This document shows positions 27,561-35,343 of a DNA stretch of 64,000 bases, one piece after another. Position numbers and translations under genes: made by a program. The notes below the pieces were generated by a model, which saw only the letters and a program-made list of their open reading frames with translations, had not been told where the DNA came from and ran no database searches. The stretch is from CAVONB01 sp963697205 (GTDB lineage Bacteria > Pseudomonadota > Alphaproteobacteria > Rhizobiales > Hyphomicrobiaceae): contig CAVONB010000003.1 of NCBI GenBank assembly GCA_963697205.1, positions 1-64,000 on the forward strand. Direction: 5' to 3'. Every line of letters starts with the position of its first letter. Position 1 is the stretch's first letter.

Positions 27561-28163
27561 GTGCAGCAATCGACGACACATGACGGCCGCAAGATCCAGC
27601 CGCTGGGCTTATGGACGCTGCCCAACGCGATCACATGGCTGCGCGTGATCGTTGCCATTCCGGTGATCTTCCTGATCGTGGACGGGTCGACGTGGGCGCT
27701 GTGGACGGCGTTCGTGCTGATGGTTCTGTCGGAAGTGTCCGACGGTGTCGACGGGTACCTCGCGCGCCGGACCGGGCAGGTGTCGGCGGTCGGCAAGATA
27801 CTCGACCCGATGGCCGACAGCCTCTACCGCATCTCCGTGTTTACCGCCTTTGCCGCCAATCACTGGATGCCGGTCTGGATGTTCCTGATCATCGCGTGGC
27901 GCGATGTCAGTGTGTCCTACCTGCGCGTGGCCGCAGAGCAGACCATCGGTACGATGGCTGCGCGATCGAGCGGAAAGTGGAAGGCCATCGTGCAGGGCGC
28001 GGCGCAGCTGATGGTGGTTCTGGCGCATGCGATCTGGGGTCCAACGCTGGCGCCGCTGGTCGATACCGGGCTGTGGCTGGCGCTGCTCGTGGCCGTCGTG
28101 GTGACGGGCTACTCCCTCGTCGACTATGCCGCCAGCGTCATCCGCGGCACACGGCAGGGATGA
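27561..28163 (+). CDS. CDP-alcohol phosphatidyltransferase family protein
   Basis: 200 residues from a GTG at 27561. Integral membrane enzyme (about six helices) that transfers a phosphatidyl or similar group from a CDP-linked donor to an alcohol. The full family signature D-G-x2-A-R-x8-G-x3-D-x3-D is present (DGYLARRTGQ...GKILDPMAD), as is the upstream Asp pair (SDGVDG). The four Asp coordinate the catalytic metals. It resembles PgsA, which makes phosphatidylglycerophosphate, but the family also makes cardiolipin, phosphatidylinositol phosphate and others. First gene of a tight trio with a GDPD-like protein and a second CDP-alcohol enzyme. Confidence 0.9.
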   Translation: MQQSTTHDGRKIQPLGLWTLPNAITWLRVIVAIPVIFLIVDGSTWALWTAFVLMVLSEVSDGVDGYLARRTGQVSAVGKILDPMADSLYRISVFTAFAANHWMPVWMFLIIAWRDVSVSYLRVAAEQTIGTMAARSSGKWKAIVQGAAQLMVVLAHAIWGPTLAPLVDTGLWLALLVAVVVTGYSLVDYAASVIRGTRQG

Positions 28164-28172
28164 GCGCGGGAC

Positions 28173-28940
28173 ATGGTGTTCGACACGTTCCGAGGCTACG
28201 GTTTCGTCCATCATCGCGCGCTCAACGACCCGGCGGAGTATCGCAAGACTCTGGACCTGGCTCGGCGCCATCCAGCCAGGACGCACATTTTCGAAGGCGA
28301 TCTTTGCTGGGACATGAGCGCGGGCCGCGAGCGGCTTTATTTCCGCCACCCCAGCTATGTCATCGATACGCTCGCACCCGACATCCTGGACCGTGAGATC
28401 GCGGAGGGACGGGTGTTGACGCTGGAGGATGCGCGGGCTGCCGGTGAGGCCGGCGGCTATCTCGTCATCGAATTGAAGGTCGGGCGCGGCGACTGGAAAC
28501 GGGCGCTGGAGCGTGCCTTGACCTTCCTGGAGACCAGCGTCAGGGGCCGCTACTGGATCGACGGCTTTTCGCTGCGCATGTTGGAGCACGTGAAGACGAT
28601 CAACCGGTCGACATCGGTGACGCTGCACACCGAGCTCGTCGCCGGTGGGACGGCGTTCGTCGGGGCGCCGGAGTGGCCGCCCTTGCGGTTGCGCGGGCTC
28701 GATGGGCTGGGCGCGGTCGACGGCATCGCCATCCGTCGCCATGGCAGCGAGGCGTTCATGGCGAAGGCCTGCGCGGCGGTGCATGCGGCGGGCAAAGCCC
28801 TGGTCGTCTCCCGGTTGCATACGCTGCGGCACTTCGCGTGCTCGAAGGCCTGGGGGGCCAAGGCGGGCTATATGCATTGGGATTTCGATGAGTTACTTGC
28901 CTACAACGACGCGCTTGATACAAAGACGACGGGTCTGTGA
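28173..28940 (+). CDS. Glycerophosphodiester phosphodiesterase-like protein
   Basis: 255 residues, starting 10 bp after the previous stop. Faint but ordered GDPD (PI-PLC-like TIM barrel) motifs: His14-Arg15 in FVHHRAL (usual HRG), Glu41-x-Asp43 in FEGDLCW (usual E-x-D), His59 in FRHPSYVID (usual HD), and Glu100-x-Lys102 in VIELKVG (usual E-x-K). The catalytic His pair and metal-binding acids are thus plausibly retained, while the canonical HRG...PENT loop is lost. No signal peptide is visible, so it is cytoplasmic. It lies between two CDP-alcohol phosphatidyltransferases and could hydrolyse or recycle a head-group phosphodiester made by them. Substrate unknown. Confidence 0.72.
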   Translation: MVFDTFRGYGFVHHRALNDPAEYRKTLDLARRHPARTHIFEGDLCWDMSAGRERLYFRHPSYVIDTLAPDILDREIAEGRVLTLEDARAAGEAGGYLVIELKVGRGDWKRALERALTFLETSVRGRYWIDGFSLRMLEHVKTINRSTSVTLHTELVAGGTAFVGAPEWPPLRLRGLDGLGAVDGIAIRRHGSEAFMAKACAAVHAAGKALVVSRLHTLRHFACSKAWGAKAGYMHWDFDELLAYNDALDTKTTGL

Positions 28941-29049
28941 ACACCACAGCAGACGGACCATTCGCGCGGGTGCCTGATGGCGGACCGGCGGGCTTGGGCG
29001 CCGGGCGGACGCCGCTGGGCGCTTCGCCAACAGCAAGGACAACCGCCCT

Positions 29050-29628
29050 ATGACGCCATCGCGGGCGCTCTATACGATCCCCAACGTGCTGAGCGTGTTG
29101 CGCGGCCTGGCGGGTCCGGTGGTGCTGGCGCTGGTGACGGCGAATGCACGGTGGGCGCTGATCGCGGCGCTGGCGGTAATGGTGGCGGCCGAGATTTCCG
29201 ACGTCTTCGACGGCGAGATTGCGCGCCGCTTCGACCAGGAGACGCAACTCGGCCAGTTCATCGATCCCATCTGCGACAGCGTTTACCATCTGTCGGTGTT
29301 CCTGGCCTTTCTGGCCAACGGCTGGATGCCGGCCTGGATGCTGTTCGTCATCTATGCCCGCGACCTGGCGGTGCCTTACATCCAGACCTTCGTGCGCCAG
29401 GCGGGCCGGGATCTGGCGGTTCGCCTCAGCGGCAAGATCAAGACGGCGGTGCATGCCCTGGCGCAGATCGGGGTCGTGCTGGCGGCTCTGGGTTGGTTGG
29501 GCAGCGGCCCCGGCGTGGGCGGGGCTTGGCCGATGGCACTACTGATCGGTGCGACCATCGCGTCTATCTATTCTCTGATCGACTACGGCGTCGAGGCCGC
29601 GCGGGTGCTGCGCTCGCAGGGGGCGTGA
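29050..29628 (+). CDS. CDP-alcohol phosphatidyltransferase family protein (second)
   Basis: 192 residues from the ATG at 29050 with AAGGA twelve bases upstream. The family signature is intact: SDVFDGEIARRFDQ followed by GQFIDPICDSVYH (D-G-x2-A-R...G-x3-D-x3-D). About six membrane helices. It is related to, but clearly diverged from, the enzyme at 27561-28163; both share the unusual SVYH/SLYR continuation and a WMPAWM/WMPVWM helix start, suggesting an old duplication with specialisation. The two may act on successive or alternative acceptors. Specific lipid product unknown. Confidence 0.9.
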   Translation: MTPSRALYTIPNVLSVLRGLAGPVVLALVTANARWALIAALAVMVAAEISDVFDGEIARRFDQETQLGQFIDPICDSVYHLSVFLAFLANGWMPAWMLFVIYARDLAVPYIQTFVRQAGRDLAVRLSGKIKTAVHALAQIGVVLAALGWLGSGPGVGGAWPMALLIGATIASIYSLIDYGVEAARVLRSQGA

Positions 29629-29945
29629 AGCGGCGGATACCGTTCGCGGGTCCGTTCGGGGCGGTCGGGGCCGCCCGCGGTGGGCCGGAGCGGAGGGCGG
29701 GCGGACGAGTTCGGCTGGTTCTCGTTTCTGTCTGACCGGGGCCGAAACGGCGTATCGACAAGGCTTGGGCTTTGGGTTATGAAGCCGCCTTCTCTTCCAC
29801 CCTTTCATGGGGTTGCCCGCCGTGGGCCGCATGAGCGGCGCGGCTCGGTCTTCGTGGCGCGGCTCTCCAGAGCCTGTCCTACGGTCCGGGTCAAGCACCG
29901 TCGCTCCTCTGCAAAATCATGATGTCCATCAAGGAACAAACGAAA
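29629..29945. other. Leader region of rplS
   Basis: 317 bp without a supported gene. The usual upstream partners rpsP, rimM and trmD are absent, so the rplS promoter should lie here. Confidence 0.5.
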
Positions 29946-30611
29946 ATGAACATCATTCAAGAGCTCGATCAGGAGCAGATGAAGGCGGTTCTCGCGCAGC
30001 GGGCCGTTCCGGAGTTCGAGCCGGGTGACACCGTCAAGGTGATGGTGAAGGTCATCGAGGGCGAAGGCGAAAAGCAGACCGTGCGCCTGCAGGCCTACGA
30101 AGGTGTGGTGATCGCGCGTGCCGGTGGCGGCGTGAACGAGAGCTTCACGGTGCGCAAGATTTCCTACGGCGAGGGCGTGGAGCGCGTGTTCCCGATCTAC
30201 TCGCCCTATATCGCAGAGATCGAAGTGCTGCGCCGCGGCCGGGTGCGCCGGGCGAAACTTTATTACCTGCGCGGACGTCGCGGCAAAGCGGCCCGCATCC
30301 TGGAGCGTACGGATGCGCGCGCCCGCCGGCTCAACGCGGCATGGAAGGGCTTCAAGAAGCCCAAGGGCGAGGTCGAGGATCTCACCCAAATCAAGGGAAT
30401 CGACAGCGATCTGGCGGGCCGCCTGAAGGGGCTCAACTGCTATCGCATGGAGCAGATCGCCAACCTGTCCGACGACGACATCGCCAACATTGACGATTTC
30501 CTGAAGCTCGACGGGCGTATCGAGCGCGAGGATTGGGTCGGCCAGGCGCAGCGCGTGATCGCGGAGGCTTCGGCGGCGGAAGTGCCGGCCGAGGACGAGG
30601 CGAAGAGCTGA
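29946..30611 (+). CDS. rplS: 50S ribosomal protein L19 with C-terminal HhH-like extension
   Basis: 221 residues from the ATG at 29946 (MNIIQELDQEQM), chosen because AAGGA at 29931-29935 is correctly spaced and the start matches L19; two ATGs at 29919/29922 are in frame. Residues 1-125 are a normal L19 (FEPGDTVKVMVKV, RLQAYEGVVIAR, ESFTVRKISYGEGVERVFPIYSP, RRGRVRRAKLYYLRG) at the 30S-50S bridge. Residues 126-221 add a domain with LTQIKGIDSDLAGRLKGL and QIANLSDDDIANI, then GRIEREDWVGQA. This is a helix-hairpin-helix-like module known as a tail on some alphaproteobacterial L21 and NuoE proteins. Normal L19 is about 115-130 residues, so the tail nearly doubles it. Followed by a terminator. Confidence 0.93.
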   Translation: MNIIQELDQEQMKAVLAQRAVPEFEPGDTVKVMVKVIEGEGEKQTVRLQAYEGVVIARAGGGVNESFTVRKISYGEGVERVFPIYSPYIAEIEVLRRGRVRRAKLYYLRGRRGKAARILERTDARARRLNAAWKGFKKPKGEVEDLTQIKGIDSDLAGRLKGLNCYRMEQIANLSDDDIANIDDFLKLDGRIEREDWVGQAQRVIAEASAAEVPAEDEAKS

Positions 30612-30688
30612 GACCGATTTGACGCGGGACGGCGTGGCGCAGCCGGAACGGCGCGCGGTCTGTCTCGTGGGCTTGCGTGAAAATCATG

Positions 30689-30722
30689 GAGCGCCGGGAG
30701 CAATTCCGGCGCTCTGTTCGTT
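30689..30722 (+). terminator. Rho-independent terminator after rplS
   Basis: Perfect 9-bp stem GAGCGCCGG / CCGGCGCTC with an 8-base loop, followed by TGTTCGTTT. It is 78 bp after the rplS stop. Confidence 0.7.
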
Positions 30723-30848
30723 TCACGCATGCGGCAGCGATCCGGATCGCGATATGATGCGCGCTGGATGGCGAACGGTTTGCGCGAGATCATGGCGCTT
30801 TCGCGTGCGCTCGGGGCATCGTTGCGTCGGCTGCCGATCGGAGGACGC

Positions 30849-31106
30849 ATGAGGCGGGTCGCTCAGGCTTGGTATGCGCTGCCTCGCGCGGTACGACTCA
30901 TCGTAGCGAACTATGCCGCGGGCGGGTTGGCCGGCGCGGCGTTCACGGCTGCGCTGATGGCCACCAACACCCAGGGCTTGCGCGACCTTATCTTGGAAAG
31001 CAACAATCCGTGGGTGCCGACCGTGCTGCTGACCCTGCAAATGTCCTTCACGTTTGCAGCGCTGTCGGCTGGCGTCGCCGTCATGCGGCTGGTTGCGCGC
31101 CATTGA
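30849..31106 (+). CDS. Small two-helix membrane protein of unknown function
   Basis: 85 residues from the ATG at 30849 (GGAGGAC-type GATCGGAGGACGC just upstream supports this start over the in-frame start at 30729). Two hydrophobic helices: AVRLIVANYAAGGLAGAAFTA and VLLTLQMSFTFAALSAGVAVM. A short loop (TQGLRDLILESNNPW) lies between them. No motif identifies a function. Small proteins of this type are common near housekeeping genes in Hyphomicrobiales. Confidence 0.65.
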   Translation: MRRVAQAWYALPRAVRLIVANYAAGGLAGAAFTAALMATNTQGLRDLILESNNPWVPTVLLTLQMSFTFAALSAGVAVMRLVARH

Positions 31107-31161
31107 AGCCGGTTTCTGGCTGGCGGGCCGCTGCGGTGACGGGAGCGCGCTGTTCGCCCGA

Positions 31162-32115
31162 TCACGCCGGCATGGCGAACGGGAAGGGCGTGCCCTTCGG
31201 GATGATGCCCATCGGGTTCAGGCGTTTGTTCGTCCAGTAGTTGATCACGTAGTGGCGTGGGACGACGGTGCCGGCGACACCGGGCACGCGCAGCAAGCGC
31301 TGGGTGTAGTCGGCGAGCTGCGGGTAATCGGCGATGCGCTTCCTGTTGCAGCGAAAGAGCGTGAAATACGCGACGTCGAAGCGCACGAGCGTGGGAAAGA
31401 GACGCCAGTCGGCTTCCGTGATCTGCCGGCCGACGAGGTAGGGCTGGCGCGTCAGCCGCGCTTCGAGCTCGTCGAGCGTGGCGAAGACTTCGTCATAGGC
31501 TGCATCGTAGGCCGCCTGGGAGCGCGCGAAGCCGCAGCGGTAGACGCCGTTGTTTATGCCCCGGTAGATCATGTCGTTCACGGCGTCGATCTCGGCGCGC
31601 AGAGGCTCGGGATAATAGTCCGTATCGTCGCCCGCGATGCCCTTGAACTGGGAATTGAGCATGCGGATGATCTCGGAGGACTCGTTGTTGACGATGCGGC
31701 CGGTTTTGTTGTCCCACAACGTCGGCACGGTGACCTTGCCTGTGTAGTGGGGGTCGGAGGCGACGTAGGCCTCGTAGAGATAATGGAAGCCGTTGACGGT
31801 GTCGGGCGTGCATTCGGGGTAGTCGGCGCGATCCTCGAACGTCCAGCCGTTGTCCTTCAGGCCGGGGATCGCGAGCGCGACGGAGATCGCCGGCTCGAGC
31901 TTCTTGACCGCGCGGTAGATCAGGACGCGGTGCGCCCAAGGGCAGGAATGGGCGAGATACAGATGATATCGGCCGGCTTGCGCTTTGAAGCCTGAGGCGC
32001 CGTCGGCGGTGATCGTGTCGCGAAAGATGCTCTCTGCGCGCTTGAAGGCGCCGTCCTTGGCCACCTCCTGCGGCAACTCCTCGTCGCGCCATTGCCCGTC
32101 GATCAACACGCCCAT
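31162..32115 (-). CDS. Glutathionyl-hydroquinone reductase (Xi-class GST)
   Basis: 317 residues from the ATG at 32115 (CGAGGAGACG site). Reduces glutathionyl-hydroquinones to hydroquinones with glutathione release, as PcpF and YqjG do, protecting cells that process quinones. Catalytic Cys58 is in LAHSCPWAHR. Further hallmarks are VTVPTLWDNKTG, VNNESSEIIRMLN, YRCGFARSQ and the C-terminal NPMGIIPKG. Cytoplasmic. Last gene of a leftward group headed by an NtaA-type monooxygenase; this enzyme is expected where aromatic oxidation yields quinones. Confidence 0.92.
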   Translation of the reverse strand: MGVLIDGQWRDEELPQEVAKDGAFKRAESIFRDTITADGASGFKAQAGRYHLYLAHSCPWAHRVLIYRAVKKLEPAISVALAIPGLKDNGWTFEDRADYPECTPDTVNGFHYLYEAYVASDPHYTGKVTVPTLWDNKTGRIVNNESSEIIRMLNSQFKGIAGDDTDYYPEPLRAEIDAVNDMIYRGINNGVYRCGFARSQAAYDAAYDEVFATLDELEARLTRQPYLVGRQITEADWRLFPTLVRFDVAYFTLFRCNRKRIADYPQLADYTQRLLRVPGVAGTVVPRHYVINYWTNKRLNPMGIIPKGTPFPFAMPA

Positions 32116-32249
32116 GCGTCGTCTCCTCGTTGCGGCGTTCCTTGGGCGGCAAACTATCGGTCAGCGACGGCCGTGTCCAAGCCTCGCTGGCATCGCGCGA
32201 TCACGGATGCGCGAGATGGTATGCGACTTGCCGTGCGATGACCACCAGG

Positions 32250-33038
32250 TCACGCGAGCGATGCGGCGAAGCGGGCGATGAGGGCGTTGGTCTCGTCGGG
32301 GGCATCGATCTGTGTGAAATGGTTGGTGCCTTCCACGATCTCGATGCGCACATCCGGCACGTTGGAGCGCAGCGTCTGGAAATAGGGGGTGTCCTGTCCT
32401 TGTGTCAGGGGTACGCGATTGCGCTGAGCGTTGGTGAAGGTCGACTGGATGACGAGGAGCGGCGGCTTCAGGGTGCGCCACGTCGCCTCGAGCTTCGTCA
32501 TGTCATAGCGGATCGAATCGAGCGTCATCTTCTCGCCGACGGCACGCTTGAAAGCGCCCGCGCGCTCGAGGATCGCCTTTTTGCGCGCGGGATCGGAGCG
32601 CTCGTTGAACATCTGGCCGAACATGGCGGCGACGAGGTCGGGATACTTGCCGGCGGCAACGGCGGGGCCGACGAGATCCTGCGTTGCCTGGTTGAACTGA
32701 CTGCCATCGACGAGCACGACGCCGGCCGTGCGGTCCGGCGCCTGGACGGCTGCTTCCACGACGACGCGGCAGCCCATGGAATGGCCGACGAGGATCGCGC
32801 CGTTCAGATCGCGCGCGCGCATCACCGCGGCGACGTCGGCGCCATAGGTCTCGATCGAGCAGTCGGGGCCGTCGCCCGGCGTTTGGCCGTGACCGCGCAG
32901 GTCGACGGCAACCGTCACATGGCGTGGTGCGAAATGGGCGACCTGGGCCGCCCAGTCCGAGTGATCGCAGGAGAAGCCGTGTACGAAAACAATGGGCGGA
33001 GCGCCTGCGCCTTCGACGACATGGTGGATGAGGCTCAT
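32250..33038 (-). CDS. Alpha/beta hydrolase
   Basis: 262 residues. Standard alpha/beta-hydrolase fold with HGFSCDHSDW (oxyanion-hole loop), DLRGHGQTPG, the nucleophile elbow GHSMGCR, the acid in the STFTNAQ region or nearby, and the catalytic His in GTNHFTQID. It most resembles the esterase/C-C hydrolase group used in ring-cleavage pathways. Substrate cannot be told. It begins 15 bp downstream of the LVIVD gene, so they are co-transcribed. Confidence 0.9.
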   Translation of the reverse strand: MSLIHHVVEGAGAPPIVFVHGFSCDHSDWAAQVAHFAPRHVTVAVDLRGHGQTPGDGPDCSIETYGADVAAVMRARDLNGAILVGHSMGCRVVVEAAVQAPDRTAGVVLVDGSQFNQATQDLVGPAVAAGKYPDLVAAMFGQMFNERSDPARKKAILERAGAFKRAVGEKMTLDSIRYDMTKLEATWRTLKPPLLVIQSTFTNAQRNRVPLTQGQDTPYFQTLRSNVPDVRIEIVEGTNHFTQIDAPDETNALIARFAASLA

Positions 33039-33053
33039 CGTTCTTGATCCGCG

Positions 33054-34301
33054 TCAGAGTTGGCCGACGCCCGGCTTCATGCGCAACACGTAGATGCCGT
33101 GGTTCTTGTCGGAGATGAAGATGTTGCCGCGGGTGTCGACGACGACGTCCTCGGTCTGGTTGACGAGCTTGGATTTCGGCAGGACGCCGCGCTGCTCGGT
33201 CGGGTCGGGCGGCACGAACCACGCGATCTCCTTGACGAGGCGCTCGTCGGAGATGTCGTAGACCCTGAGGCCGGCGTTGAAATAGGTGAGGTAGCAGATG
33301 TCCTCGTCGTGCAGGAGAATATCCTGATACTGCCACTGGTGCTGGTTGTGCGGGCCGAAGCGGCCGCCTTTTTCGCAGAAGTTCTTATAGGGGGCCGTCG
33401 TCGGCGGCTTTGGTAGCGGGAAGAGCGAGATCAGGCGAGGGTTGGTCTCGTCCTTGATGTCGACGATGCCGGCATAGCCCAGGGGCTCCTCGCAATTCTC
33501 GACGATCGCCTCGGAATTGCAGATGACGAGCTCGCGGTTGGACAGCGGCAGGGACGTGTGGACGGCGATGAAGGACTGGAAGGGTGGCGAGAAGGGTAGC
33601 TCGCTGATCAGCGTCGGCTTAGTTATGTCGGAGATGTCCAAGATGACGAAGCCGCCTGCGGAGTAGGGCATGTAGAGGCGGTTGCCGCGGCGGTAGGCGC
33701 CGCCGTGCAGGAAGTCGTCCTTGTGGACACCGCCTTCGCCGCCCGCAATGTGCTGGCCCTTACGCCACCAGCGCGAGACCTCCTTCGGGTTTGCGGGATC
33801 GGAGATGTCGACGATCTGGAGGATGTGGCCCTGGTAGCCCTCGGGCAGGCCGGTGGCGAAGACGTAGTCGCCGCCGTCGTAATAGTTGCGGTGGGTTCCC
33901 ATGCCGCCGGTCTTCCAGTGGCCGACCTCGACGGGGTTCTCGGGGTCCTTGAGATCCCAGATCAGGAAGCCATCCCCGAAGGGGCCGGGCTTGTCGCCCC
34001 AGCCCGGCGCGATGCGCTCCTGCGATGTGATCATGCGGCCGTCGGCCACCTGAACCTGCAAGGTCCACGTGTTGGGGGGACCGTCGATGAAGCGGATGTG
34101 GCGCGGGTTGGCCGGGTCAGTGACCTCGAGCACGTGGAGGCCTGGATGCCAGAAGCCCGCCGCGTAGAGGAACCAGCGCTCGCCGGCCTTATGCAGCGCC
34201 ATCTTGAAGCACGGCTTGCCGATCAGGTCGTTGTAGCCGACGGCTTCCATGTTCCAGGCATAGGTTTTGCCGGGCGGGAATGTGCCTTCGGGTATGGGCA
34301 T
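33054..34301 (-). CDS. LVIVD-repeat beta-propeller protein
   Basis: 415 residues from the ATG at 34301 (CGAGGAAAC site). It carries repeated blades of the LVIVD type: LHVLEVTDPANPRHI, FLIWDLKDPENPVEVG, LQIVDISDPANPKEVS, FVILDISDITKPTLIS, GIVDIKDETNPRLIS, LRVYDISDERLVKE and IYVLRMKPG. That is seven or so blades, matching a closed propeller. No signal peptide is visible, unlike many LVIVD proteins that are exported. HWKTGGMGTHRNYYDGGDY and the conserved His/Asp cluster could form a central site. Function unknown; such proteins occur beside oxidoreductases and hydrolases in catabolic operons. Confidence 0.85.
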   Translation of the reverse strand: MPIPEGTFPPGKTYAWNMEAVGYNDLIGKPCFKMALHKAGERWFLYAAGFWHPGLHVLEVTDPANPRHIRFIDGPPNTWTLQVQVADGRMITSQERIAPGWGDKPGPFGDGFLIWDLKDPENPVEVGHWKTGGMGTHRNYYDGGDYVFATGLPEGYQGHILQIVDISDPANPKEVSRWWRKGQHIAGGEGGVHKDDFLHGGAYRRGNRLYMPYSAGGFVILDISDITKPTLISELPFSPPFQSFIAVHTSLPLSNRELVICNSEAIVENCEEPLGYAGIVDIKDETNPRLISLFPLPKPPTTAPYKNFCEKGGRFGPHNQHQWQYQDILLHDEDICYLTYFNAGLRVYDISDERLVKEIAWFVPPDPTEQRGVLPKSKLVNQTEDVVVDTRGNIFISDKNHGIYVLRMKPGVGQL

Positions 34302-34395
34302 GAGCGGTTTCCTCGGGTCGGTCGTTTCGTTGGCGGGCGGGCCGGCGTCGAGGCCGAACCGATCGTGGCATGATTGGCACGAGCCGGGGCGGCTG

Positions 34396-35301
34396 TCAGC
34401 TCCCTGGCTTTGCAGGCGAGCCCTGCACGCCCGTGATGCTTTCGCTCATGGCGCGCGGATGGCGCATCGGCCAGCGGCCGGCGTCGACCTGCGCGAGGAA
34501 ATCGGCACATGCGGCGTTGAAGGTTGCGGGCTCTTCCAGGTTCACGGCGTGGCCGGTGTTGGGGACGACGAGCAGGGCGGCGGCGGGGATTGTGCGCTTC
34601 AGGAAGATGCCGGGCGCAAGGCACGGCCAGTCCTCGTCGCCGGAGACGACGAGGGTCGGTACGGTGAGCGCGCGCAGCGGGTTTTCGAGATCATAGAGGG
34701 AGGGGCGCTCGCGCTGCACGCCGAGTTGGGTCAGGGCGGAGCCTTCGGCGGCGTGCTCGGCGAGCAGTTTTTTCAGCTCGGCGTGGCTGCGCGGGTCCTT
34801 GGTCTCGTGCTGCACGCGGGTGGGGCCGTGGGCGTAGACGTCGGCGAAGGCGGCCATGCCGTCGGAGCGCAGGCGCGCGGCGATGGCGTCGGCTTCGGCC
34901 TGGAAGCGTGGACGGGTGTCCTTTTCCGCGCCGTAGCCCGCGCCGGCGACGACGAGCGAGCGCGCGCGGTCGGGATGATCGAGGCCGAAATGCAAGGTGG
35001 CGAAGCCGCCCATCGACAGGCCGATGATGTGCGCCTTGTCGATGGCTAGGTGATCGAGGACGGCGAGGATGTCGGCGGCGGCGCGCTTTTGGGAGTAGAG
35101 TGCGGGGTCGGTGGGGACGTCGGAAGGCGGGTAGCCGCGCGCATTGTAGGTGATGCAGCGATAGCGCCTGCAGAAGAAGCGAACCTGCGGCTCCCAGCTG
35201 CGGTGGTCGCCCGCGAACTCGTGGACGAAGACCACCGGCGTGCCCGCGCCCGTTTCCTCGTAGAACAGGCTCACGCCGTCGTCGGTTTTCAGCATCGGCA
35301 T
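34396..35301 (-). CDS. Alpha/beta hydrolase
   Basis: 301 residues from the ATG at 35301. Motifs VVFVHEFAGDHRSW (oxyanion region), YNARGYPPSD, nucleophile elbow GLSMGGFA, VSGDEDWPC (acid) and NTGHAVNLEEP (His). The first motif has HEF in place of the usual HGF. Similar to esterases and enol-lactone hydrolases. 42 bp downstream of the NtaA-type monooxygenase, so likely acting on its product. It differs clearly from the other hydrolase of the same operon. Confidence 0.9.
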   Translation of the reverse strand: MPMLKTDDGVSLFYEETGAGTPVVFVHEFAGDHRSWEPQVRFFCRRYRCITYNARGYPPSDVPTDPALYSQKRAAADILAVLDHLAIDKAHIIGLSMGGFATLHFGLDHPDRARSLVVAGAGYGAEKDTRPRFQAEADAIAARLRSDGMAAFADVYAHGPTRVQHETKDPRSHAELKKLLAEHAAEGSALTQLGVQRERPSLYDLENPLRALTVPTLVVSGDEDWPCLAPGIFLKRTIPAAALLVVPNTGHAVNLEEPATFNAACADFLAQVDAGRWPMRHPRAMSESITGVQGSPAKPGS

Positions 35302-35343
35302 CGTTTTCAGGATCTCCCAAACAGGATCGTGACGGATCAGGCC

